Source: RGIG8775 sp045612185
Lineage (GTDB): Bacteria; Bacillota; Clostridia; Oscillospirales; CAG-272
Assembly: GCA_045612185.1 (NCBI GenBank)
Contig: JAZKYO010000147.1
Span: 1 to 28,334 of the forward strand
Length of the DNA: 28,334 nucleotides
Direction of reading: 5' to 3'
Position numbers and translations under genes: made by a program. Positions 15,410-21,593 of the stretch are shown here, in pieces; position 1 is the stretch's first letter, and the number at the start of each line of letters is the position of its first letter. The notes under the pieces are model-generated. The model saw only the letters and a list, made by a program, of their open reading frames with translations, did not search any database and was not told the DNA's origin.

Positions 15410-16576
15410 ATGAAAATTGCGGGCATAATATGCGAATATAACCCCTTTCACAATGGACATAAATACCTTTTGGAAAAGGCAAAGAAAGACGGTTACGCCG
15501 TAGTTGCGGTGATGAGCGGAAACTACACCCAGCGTGGAGAGCTTGCCGTAGCCGACAGATGTGCAAGAGCGGAAGCCGCGGTAAGATGCGGCGCGGACCT
15601 TGTCCTTGAGTTGCCGTTTCCATTTGCCATGTCAAGCGCGGAGTTTTTTGCCAAGGGCGGAATTTCGGTGCTTGAGAGAGTGGGCGCAGAGCGTATATAC
15701 TTCGGCTCAGAATGCGGAGATGCCGTGCTTTTGACAAAAGCGGCAAAGGTGGTTTTGGGGGCGGAATTTTCGGAGAAAAGAGCAGAATTTGCCCATAACG
15801 AAGGGGTGGCAAAGGCATATTTTGACGCGCTTGGCGAGGAGCTTGGCAATAAGACCGAGCTGCTTTCAAATGATATTCTCGGAATTGAGTATATAAAAGA
15901 GATTAACCGCCGCGGTCTTGATATTGAACCGATTACGGTAAGACGGGTGGGAGACCGATACAGAGCCGAACAAATAAGCTCGGAATTTGCCTCGGCAACC
16001 GCCATAAGAAAGAGCGTTTTTGCGGGAGAGCTTGATAAGCTTGAAGAATACATGCCGTCCGAGTCGCTTGAGGTTTTGAAAAATTCCGTGAAAAAAGGTG
16101 AAGCTCCGGTTTCCGCGGAGGCGGTGAAAAGCGCAGTGTTAAGCTTCTGGCGCATGGCTGATCCGCTGCTTTTGACTGATATTGCGGAGCTTGGTAACGG
16201 ACTTGAATACCGAATAAAAGAGGCGGCGCTTGCCTCAACTATGCTCGGAGAGCTTGAAAAGAACTCGGCAACCAAAAAATATACCTCCGCAAAAATCAGA
16301 CGCGCTATACTTTTTGGGCTCTTGGGGGTGACAAAATCCGACCTTGACAGCGAGCCGCAATACACCTCGGTGCTTGGCGCAAACACGACGGGCAGGGAAA
16401 TACTGTCGGCTTTGCGCAAAAAAGAGGGAAGCTTAAAGATAGTTACCAAGGCCGCTGATACCCCCGCTTGCCGTCAATACAAGCTTTCGGCACATGCCGA
16501 TGCGCTGTATACACTGGCGATGCCAAGAGCGCAAGGCGCAGACTTTTTTGTCAAAAAGAAAATCTATATCGAATAG
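15410..16576 (+). CDS. tmcAL: tRNA(Met) cytidine acetate ligase (YlbM family)
   Basis: A 388-residue protein beginning MKIAGIICEYNPFHNGHKYL. The EYNPFHNGH segment is the HxGH-type nucleotidyltransferase motif of YlbM/TmcAL. AVMSGNYTQRGELAV, ELPFPFAMSSAEFFAKG, YFGSEC and SATAIRKS are the other conserved blocks. The enzyme activates acetate with ATP to acetyl-AMP and uses it to make N4-acetylcytidine at the wobble base of elongator tRNA-Met. The start at 15410 is chosen because it matches the family N-terminus. The frame extends seven codons further upstream to 15389, and the Shine-Dalgarno evidence is ambiguous between the two. I see no clear promoter of its own. The location beside ackA links it to acetate supply. 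Confidence 0.9.
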   Translation: MKIAGIICEYNPFHNGHKYLLEKAKKDGYAVVAVMSGNYTQRGELAVADRCARAEAAVRCGADLVLELPFPFAMSSAEFFAKGGISVLERVGAERIYFGSECGDAVLLTKAAKVVLGAEFSEKRAEFAHNEGVAKAYFDALGEELGNKTELLSNDILGIEYIKEINRRGLDIEPITVRRVGDRYRAEQISSEFASATAIRKSVFAGELDKLEEYMPSESLEVLKNSVKKGEAPVSAEAVKSAVLSFWRMADPLLLTDIAELGNGLEYRIKEAALASTMLGELEKNSATKKYTSAKIRRAILFGLLGVTKSDLDSEPQYTSVLGANTTGREILSALRKKEGSLKIVTKAADTPACRQYKLSAHADALYTLAMPRAQGADFFVKKKIYIE

Positions 16577-16579
16577 GTA

Positions 16580-16608
16580 TTGACTTTTGTGCAATTCTGT
16601 GATATAAT
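16580..16608 (+). promoter_or_regulatory. sigma-A promoter of the 95-residue protein gene
   Basis: TTGACT (16580-16585) and TATAAT (16603-16608) with a 17-base spacer begin four bases after the tmcAL stop codon. Confidence 0.75.
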
Positions 16609-16661
16609 ATTCTAATCTAAGTAAGAAATATGTTAATTTATATAGAAAGGGAGTGTAACGA

Positions 16662-16949
16662 ATGGCTGATACACGCAAGGTTGTAAGCGGAAAATATCTT
16701 GAATATAAGGGAAAGCCGCTTGTAAGAGAGGGTAACACCATCTGCTACGGAGATATGAACGAGAAGTGCTTTTTGGTGCTTGAAATCATGTCTTACAAGG
16801 AGGTAAACGGACACAGCCTCCCCGACAAAATTCTCATTCAGATCATCGACTCAAAGGACTCTACCAAAATACTTAAGCAAGGCGATAAAAACGGATTGTA
16901 TGACGCTTTTTCAATCGGTCTTGTATGGCTTGAGAGAGCATTGGCATGA
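16662..16949 (+). CDS. Small conserved hypothetical protein
   Basis: A 95-residue soluble protein with no signal peptide or membrane segment. I do not recognise a characterised family, though the sequence looks like a small clostridial conserved protein. The N-terminal half reads like a compact beta-sheet (VVSGKYLEYKGKPLVREGNT and CYGDMNEKCFLVLEIMSYK). The centre has a DKILIQIIDSKD strand pair and the C-terminus a short amphipathic helix. Charged residues are about balanced. It has a good sigma-A promoter, GGGAG nine bases before the ATG, and a hairpin directly after the stop codon, so it is probably a genuine expressed unit. The MgtC pair follows after the hairpin. Confidence 0.75.
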   Translation: MADTRKVVSGKYLEYKGKPLVREGNTICYGDMNEKCFLVLEIMSYKEVNGHSLPDKILIQIIDSKDSTKILKQGDKNGLYDAFSIGLVWLERALA

Positions 16950-16955
16950 CAAAAA

Positions 16956-16990
16956 CGGAGCTGTAAACAACGCAGCTCCGATTTGCTTTT
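16956..16990 (+). terminator. Terminator or attenuator before the MgtC pair
   Basis: CGGAGCTG (16956-16963) pairs with CAGCTCCG (16973-16980) around a 9-base loop, followed by ATTTGCTTTTT. No separate promoter is evident for the MgtC genes, which begin 13 bases later, so partial read-through is likely. Confidence 0.7.
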
Positions 16991-17002
16991 TGGAGGATTT
17001 TT

Positions 17003-17689
17003 ATGAAAGAATTTATATCGCTTATCAGTGAATATAACACGGTTTCGGTAATTTTCAGACTGGCTCTTGCGGTGGTTTGCGGCGGAATTATCGGCTTTGA
17101 CCGAGGCAGAAAGCGCCGCCCTGCGGGCTTCAGAACGCATATGATAGTATGTCTTGGCGCAACGCTGACTATGCTTATAAGCCAGCATATGTTCTGGCGC
17201 GGTTACGCAACCGACCTGTCAAGGCTTGGGGCGCAGGTGGTCAGCGGTATAGGCTTTCTCGGTGCAGGAACGATTATCGTTACCGGCAGACAACAGATAA
17301 AGGGACTTACCACAGCGGCAGGTCTTTGGGCGTCGGCTTGCATGGGCCTTGCTATCGGCGCGGGCTTTTATTGGGGGGCGCTTGTAGGATTTCTGCTTGT
17401 ACTTCTGACGATGACGCTTTTGTCATACATAGAGGGCAAGCTTATCGCCTCGGCGCGTAACATGAATATTTTCGTTGAGTACACTACGAGCGCCGACATA
17501 GGCAACGTAATAGAGAACTTAAAAAAGCTTGACGTTAAGATTTACGACGTTGAAATAAGACGCACTAAATCCGACGGAGCCTATCCAAGCACCATAATAT
17601 CTCTCAGACTTCCCAAAGGAATGATACACGCCGCGCTGATGGCGGAGGTGGCTTCTACCAAGGGCGTAAAAAGCGTTGAGGAGGTGTAG
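17003..17689 (+). CDS. MgtC/SapB-family membrane protein (first of pair)
   Basis: A 228-residue protein. The N-terminal ~140 residues carry the MgtC/SapB signature GGIIGFDRGRKRRPAGFRTH plus ISGIGFLGAGTI-type and GLTTAAGLWASA-type segments, and about four or five hydrophobic helices. The C-terminal ~80 residues form a soluble ACT-like domain (VEYTTSADIGNVIENLKKLD). MgtC proteins support growth at low magnesium and inhibit F-type ATPase in pathogens. For commensal Clostridia the role is untested. GGAGG lies seven bases upstream of the ATG. The stop codon is two bases before the next start, and that gene's ribosome binding site lies within this one, so they are co-translated. Confidence 0.9.
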   Translation: MKEFISLISEYNTVSVIFRLALAVVCGGIIGFDRGRKRRPAGFRTHMIVCLGATLTMLISQHMFWRGYATDLSRLGAQVVSGIGFLGAGTIIVTGRQQIKGLTTAAGLWASACMGLAIGAGFYWGALVGFLLVLLTMTLLSYIEGKLIASARNMNIFVEYTTSADIGNVIENLKKLDVKIYDVEIRRTKSDGAYPSTIISLRLPKGMIHAALMAEVASTKGVKSVEEV

Positions 17690-17691
17690 TC

Positions 17692-18393
17692 TTGGATAGA
17701 ATTTCTGAACTTTTTTACAGCTTTAATGAAATAAGTATCGTGGCGCGGCTTGTGCTTGCGGCGTTTTGCGGCGGTCTTATAGGTATAGAGCGAGAGACCA
17801 AGCGACGCGCAGCGGGCTTTAGAACTCATATTCTTACCGCTATGGGCGCGGCGATGACCACTCTTGTTGGCCAGTATCTTCTCACGCTTTCCTCAAGCGG
17901 GGCAGAGAATTTTATTGCCGATCCTTTGAGGCTGGGGGCGCAGGTTATATCGGGAATGGGTTTTATAGGCGCAGGTACAATTATTGTAACAAGGCGCAAG
18001 CAGGTTAAGGGTCTTACTACCGCGGCGGGGCTTTGGACTACCGCGATAATCGGACTTGCGGCAGGTGCGGGGTGCTACCTTGAGGTTGCGTTCAGTACCG
18101 CATTTATAATTCTTGCCGAAATGATTTTCTCGAAAGCCGAGTACTATCTTATGTCCAATCCGAGAATAGTCAACGTGTTTATTGACTTTACCAACAAGGA
18201 CGAAATGTACAAAATAAACGCTAAGATTAACGAGAAAAAAATTGAAATCCTTGACGCAGAGATAACCAAAAGCTCTGAAGATGAGGGGATAAGCGTTATT
18301 CTTACGCTTAAATTTCCGCGTAAAACCAATCACGACGAGATACTCAAAGACATTGCAACCTTTGAGAGCGTCCGCGCGGTAGACGAATTATAA
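17692..18393 (+). CDS. MgtC/SapB-family membrane protein (second of pair)
   Basis: A 233-residue paralog of the preceding gene, with GGLIGIERETKRRAAGFRTH, ISGMGFIGAGTIIV and GLTTAAGLWTTA in the membrane part and an ACT-like cytoplasmic C-terminus (VFIDFTNKDEMYKINAKINE). The start codon is TTG at 17692, placed seven bases after AGGAGGTG, which lies at the 3' end of the first gene. The tandem copies may form a heteromeric membrane complex, but that is inference. The gene ends in a strong bidirectional terminator facing the phosphoesterase gene. Confidence 0.88.
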   Translation: MDRISELFYSFNEISIVARLVLAAFCGGLIGIERETKRRAAGFRTHILTAMGAAMTTLVGQYLLTLSSSGAENFIADPLRLGAQVISGMGFIGAGTIIVTRRKQVKGLTTAAGLWTTAIIGLAAGAGCYLEVAFSTAFIILAEMIFSKAEYYLMSNPRIVNVFIDFTNKDEMYKINAKINEKKIEILDAEITKSSEDEGISVILTLKFPRKTNHDEILKDIATFESVRAVDEL

Positions 18394-18397
18394 TAAT

Positions 18398-18432
18398 AAA
18401 AGGAGCTGTCTCTTAGTGAGACAGCTCCTTTT
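18398..18432. terminator. Bidirectional terminator, perfect 15-bp stem
   Basis: AAAAGGAGCTGTCTC (18398-18412) pairs perfectly with GAGACAGCTCCTTTT (18418-18432) across TTAGT. It serves the MgtC genes on the plus strand and the phosphoesterase on the minus strand. It is the best-preserved copy of a hairpin family also seen at 9598 and 21133. Confidence 0.9.
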
Positions 18433-18434
18433 AG

Positions 18435-20252
18435 TTATTTCGCGAATTTCTTTCCAACAAAGAATCCTGCAAGAAAGCCTATCGCGAGAAGAACTACCGC
18501 TACTATGGCAATAATTGGCCATATCTGACCTGCTACGAATATGGCGGTAGGTCCGTCAGCGCCGCCGATTATTCCTATCGAGCCTTCGTCGGGAGTTTTA
18601 TCGGTCTCGGGTAAGAAGGTTTCGTGGGGCTGTTCGTCTTCTTTCGCGCTTACATCCCCAAAATCTTCGGGGAGGGGGAGCGTAAACTGGCTGGTGTTCA
18701 TGTAATACTCGTCGCGTACTGTCGAATATTGCTCAACCGTCAAGGTTTTTCCGTCGTTTGAGAAGTAGAGCATAGCCACCATTCCGGTAGCTCCCGCCGC
18801 ACTGTCAACACCCTGAGGGTCAACGAGAATCTGCGTTACCACGTTGCCGTGGTCGCCAACAGTCTGCGTTGCCACAACGTCATCGCTTGGGTCGTGACCG
18901 GAAAGCACGAGAAAAATATTCTTGTGCTTTGACACAAGCTTGTCCCACATCTGGTCGCCGTTGTTTCTCGCACCGTCATTTGTTCCGGTTTTATTGGGAG
19001 GCGCGACGTCATCCGAGTCAAGCGTTGTTCCATCACGGTAGAGATAGCAATGTGTGGTAATAATAACCTTGTGTGTGGGGTGACTTTCTATAAGTTTTGC
19101 CGCCCAGTTAAGCAAGGTGTCCGACGGGCCAAAGTCAAGATTTATAAGCAAATAGTCTGTTTTTCCAACGCTGAACGTGCGCCACGCATTATCTATTTTG
19201 CCCGACTCAAAGAATCCGTCAAACGTCGACATATAATCTGATTTCGCAAAGTATTCGTTCAGCTTTGCGGACGTGTCGTGGTTTCCTCTTATGATAGAGT
19301 AGGGAATAACTCCGTTAAGCTTTAAAATCTGCGCTCGGGCAACTATCCATTCGGCGTCGGTGCTTTTATTTGTAATATCTCCTAATCCAAAGACGAATTC
19401 CATCTTCTTTTCGTCTTTGTTTTCAATTATCCAATCGTATATATCAGCCAGCTTTTCGGGGTATTTTTCGGCAAGTATCTGGGTGTCGCCAACCACGCAA
19501 AACGAGTACGCGTAATCGGTAACCTCTGCCTTTTCGCTCATCCACTTTAATTTTTTGAGAGCGTCGTAACCGTTGCCGCTGTTGTCCTTTACGGTGTAAC
19601 CGTCGATATTGTCAGCCGAATAGTAGGCGATAAGATTTTCGTCGGTCGTATCGACCTTGCTCATAGAAGCCTTTATCTCCTCGGCCGTGCGAGTGTCAGA
19701 ATAAACGGCAACCGACTCTATCGCGCCCTTGAAATACTGATTATTACTGCCTCTCAAGTCACCTCCGAGCATAAAGATGTTTGTGCACACCTCGTCGGTA
19801 ATATTCAGTTTTCCGCTTTTAGAGGCTTTTTCAATTCCGTTGACATAGCAATATGTGATTCCTTTGGTGTCATCATATACAATCGCTACGTGGGAAAAGT
19901 CGCCGGCGCGCACGTCGGTGTTAAAGGTAACGTCGTGAACAACCTTTTCGCCGCTTGTGTATTCCACAACGTAAAGCCTCGGCTTGCCGCCCGTAGTAAC
20001 CTCAAAGTTAATGCAAGCGGGAGAGCCTGAGTAGTTTCCAAACACAACGCCCGCACGACCGGTGTCTTTGGGAATGTAAACCCACGCCTCAAAGGACATG
20101 GGAATTTCTTCAAATTGTTTTGATAACTGATACTTTGAGTTGTCGTCAAAGGTAATGCCCCCCGATTCTTCGAGTGTCATCGCACTCATGGGCAAAACCG
20201 CTGATGAAACAAGCATCAAAACCGCTAAAAGCATCAACAGAAATTTTTTCAT
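18435..20252 (-). CDS. Secreted LamG-calcineurin phosphoesterase with GIIGGADGPTAIF C-terminal tail
   Basis: A 605-residue exported protein starting MKKFLLMLLAVLMLVSSAVL at 20252, with AAAGGA upstream. The frame is open 14 codons further. A signal peptide (1-25) is followed by a LamG/concanavalin-like domain (about 27-205, with ACINFEV, CYVNGIEK and FKGAIESVAVYS). A calcineurin-like metallophosphoesterase domain runs from about 248 to 510 with metal ligands in VVGDTQ (Asp256), GLGDIT (Asp292), RGNHD (324-326), THCYL (His401) and SGHDP (His453). An acidic Pro-rich linker leads to GSIGIIGGADGPTAIFVAG (557-575), one membrane helix (about 578-600) and the tail KKFAK. The enzyme would act outside the cell, anchored by its C-terminus, on an unknown phosphoester. 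It is divergent from a DeoR-type regulator. Confidence 0.88.
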   Translation of the reverse strand: MKKFLLMLLAVLMLVSSAVLPMSAMTLEESGGITFDDNSKYQLSKQFEEIPMSFEAWVYIPKDTGRAGVVFGNYSGSPACINFEVTTGGKPRLYVVEYTSGEKVVHDVTFNTDVRAGDFSHVAIVYDDTKGITYCYVNGIEKASKSGKLNITDEVCTNIFMLGGDLRGSNNQYFKGAIESVAVYSDTRTAEEIKASMSKVDTTDENLIAYYSADNIDGYTVKDNSGNGYDALKKLKWMSEKAEVTDYAYSFCVVGDTQILAEKYPEKLADIYDWIIENKDEKKMEFVFGLGDITNKSTDAEWIVARAQILKLNGVIPYSIIRGNHDTSAKLNEYFAKSDYMSTFDGFFESGKIDNAWRTFSVGKTDYLLINLDFGPSDTLLNWAAKLIESHPTHKVIITTHCYLYRDGTTLDSDDVAPPNKTGTNDGARNNGDQMWDKLVSKHKNIFLVLSGHDPSDDVVATQTVGDHGNVVTQILVDPQGVDSAAGATGMVAMLYFSNDGKTLTVEQYSTVRDEYYMNTSQFTLPLPEDFGDVSAKEDEQPHETFLPETDKTPDEGSIGIIGGADGPTAIFVAGQIWPIIAIVAVVLLAIGFLAGFFVGKKFAK

Positions 20253-20307
20253 AAAATTATTCCTTTCGATAAAATACTTGTCAAATTCTTTCAAACGTGT
20301 TATAATA

Positions 20308-20345
20308 ATTATAAACCAAAGGGTTTAATCTGTCAACCCTTGGTT
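20308..20345 (-). promoter_or_regulatory. Consensus promoter and overlapping operator of the phosphoesterase
   Basis: On the minus strand, a perfect TTGACA (20331-20336) and TATAAT (20308-20313) are 17 bases apart. AACCAAAGGGTT (20314-20325) and AACCCTTGGTT (20335-20345) form an inverted repeat with one unpaired base that covers the spacer and most of the -35 box. A perfect promoter blocked by a palindrome is typical of repression, and the adjacent divergent DeoR-family protein is the obvious candidate. Confidence 0.75.
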
Positions 20346-20417
20346 GCTATATTGACAAATTTTCATACTCCAAGTCAAAATCTTTCAAAAAAAATCATTT
20401 TCTTTCACGAGGGTGTT

Positions 20418-21128
20418 ATGCAACAAATACGCGAACAACAGATTTTAGAATATTTAAACGGTAAAAAAAGTGCGGGTATAAACGAGCTGGCAAAACTTCT
20501 TTACACAAGCGAATCATCAATACGACGAGACCTGAAGCGTCTTGAGACTCGCGGTCTTGTTCGGCGTGTTCACGGCGGTGTTATTCTTTCGGAGTACAAA
20601 AACGAGGTTACCCCTCTTTTGTTGCGTGACAGCGAAAATCACATTGCCAAAGAAACGGTAGCTCAAAAAGCGGCTGAGCTGGTTAAAAACGGAGACACGC
20701 TGTTTATAGATTCATCGTCTACAACTTGGCGTGTGGTCAAGCATTTGAAAAAACTGAAAAATATACGGGTTATTACCAATAGTCTTGCGGTGCTTGACGA
20801 GATTGCCGATTCGAATATAGAAGCTTATTGTACGGGCGGTGTGTTTCGTCCCAAAAACAGAGATTTTATTGGGCGAGATGCCGAAAAATATATACGCTCG
20901 GTATATGCCGACATTGCCTTTATATCCTCAAACGCTATTTCGCTTGACGGCGAAATATCAGACGTTTCGGCTGAATGGACCTCGCTCCGTCAAGCAATGT
21001 TGGCAAGAGCCAAACGCAAGGTTTTTCTTTGCGACTCGTCAAAAATCGGTGAAAGGCGAGTGTTCACCCTTTGTACCAAAGACGATTTTGACGACATAAT
21101 TTGCGATTGTCCTCTCCCATGGGAATAA
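20418..21128 (+). CDS. DeoR-family sugar-responsive transcriptional regulator
   Basis: A 236-residue protein starting MQQIREQQILEYLN at 20418. The frame is open 26 codons further upstream, but that part lies in the divergent promoter region and does not resemble the family. The DeoR winged helix is at about 1-57 (INELAKLLYTSESSIRRDLK, then GLVRRVHGG). The DeoR C-terminal sensor domain follows, with DTLFIDSSSTT as the sugar-phosphate-binding loop and FRPKNRDFIG later. Such regulators usually bind a phosphorylated sugar and repress nearby genes. The palindrome over the divergent phosphoesterase promoter is the likely target. It ends in a hairpin terminator. Confidence 0.92.
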   Translation: MQQIREQQILEYLNGKKSAGINELAKLLYTSESSIRRDLKRLETRGLVRRVHGGVILSEYKNEVTPLLLRDSENHIAKETVAQKAAELVKNGDTLFIDSSSTTWRVVKHLKKLKNIRVITNSLAVLDEIADSNIEAYCTGGVFRPKNRDFIGRDAEKYIRSVYADIAFISSNAISLDGEISDVSAEWTSLRQAMLARAKRKVFLCDSSKIGERRVFTLCTKDDFDDIICDCPLPWE

Positions 21129-21132
21129 TTAA

Positions 21133-21165
21133 GGGAGCTGTCTCACTAAGAGCACAGCTCCTGCT
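21133..21165 (+). terminator. Terminator of the DeoR gene (degenerate family copy)
   Basis: GGAGCTGTCTC pairs with GAGCACAGCTCC with one bulged C, around an ACTAA loop. The tail is TGCTTTATTTAT. It is the most degraded of the three related hairpins. Confidence 0.7.
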
Positions 21166-21175
21166 TTATTTATAC

Positions 21176-21412
21176 GTTCAAATTGTGGTTTGTCGAACTG
21201 TTTAAGATAAGCGAATGAAAGCCTTCCCCTTGAGGGGAAGGTGTCACCGAATAGGTGACGGATGAGGTGTAGGATGCGAAGCATCCGTTAATTTGCAAGG
21301 GGATAACGCCCACTGCGGTGGGCTACACCTCATCAGTCGCGTCCCGCGACAGCTTCCCCTCAAGGGGAAGCCTTCCATGCCAATTTACTCACCGATAAAC
21401 TACAATTTGAAC
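21176..21412. repeat. 237-bp multi-hairpin palindromic element (MITE/REP-like)
   Basis: The ends are 20-base imperfect inverted repeats (21176-21195 and 21393-21412, 18 of 20 paired, with both differences still allowing G-T pairs). Inside are ordered hairpins: 21223-21240 (CTTCCCC stem), 21243-21259 (GTCACC stem), 21272-21286 (GGATGC stem), 21308-21323 (GCCCAC stem), 21336-21350 (GTCGCG stem) and 21353-21370 (CTTCCCC stem). A long-range pairing GATGAGGTGTA (21261-21271) with TACACCTCATC (21324-21334) closes the centre. No ORF of useful length is present. It resembles, from memory, dispersed repeats with CTTCCCCT...AGGGGAAGG in Ruminococcaceae genomes. No transposase is nearby. Confidence 0.8.
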
Positions 21413-21435
21413 ATACCAATTATATTTGTGCAACA

Positions 21436-21466
21436 AAAAATCGATGGTGTTTAGCCATCGATTTTT
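21436..21466. terminator. Orphan terminator-like hairpin
   Basis: AAAAATCGATGG (21436-21447) pairs with CCATCGATTTTT (21455-21466) across a 7-base loop, with A and T runs on both sides. No gene ends close to it, so it may belong to a lost gene or insulate the repeat region. Confidence 0.6.
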
Positions 21467-21562
21467 GTATTGCGTCCGAGTTGTTCGCACAATCTTCAAA
21501 CCGTGAACCGCGAAGCGCATAGGCCCCCGCCGGCGAGGCGGCTACAATTTATCGATGCGTAA
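21467..21562. repeat. GC-rich repeat-like fragment
   Basis: About 95 gene-free bases with a composition unlike the surroundings, including CCCCCGCCGGCGAGGCGGC and ATCGATGCG. A short CCGCC/GGCGG pairing is present. I cannot assign it. It may be part of another dispersed repeat. With the palindromic element and hairpins it accounts for the whole 21129-21593 gap. Confidence 0.4.
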
Positions 21563-21563
21563 A

Positions 21564-21585
21564 GGGGCTGAGTTAACTCAGCCCC
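21564..21585 (-). terminator. Terminator of the unclassified glycoside hydrolase gene
   Basis: A perfect 22-base palindrome, GGGGCTGAGTT followed by AACTCAGCCCC, lies 8 bases after the minus-strand stop codon. The T tract on that strand is short (CCCCTTTACG), so termination may be inefficient. Confidence 0.65.
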
Positions 21586-21593
21586 GTTGTGTT

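Noticed and set aside
15523..16449. A 308-codon minus-strand open frame opposite tmcAL
   Set aside because: Low-complexity Ser/Pro/Ala-rich translation without family motifs or a ribosome binding site. It is a shadow of tmcAL.
20352..20380. TTGACA at 20352 as a promoter for the DeoR gene
   Set aside because: No acceptable -10 element is found 16-18 bases downstream, so I do not claim a promoter here although one must exist nearby.
21176..21412. The hairpin-rich region as a CRISPR array
   Set aside because: The hairpins differ in sequence and spacing, and there is no direct repeat-spacer pattern and no cas gene.
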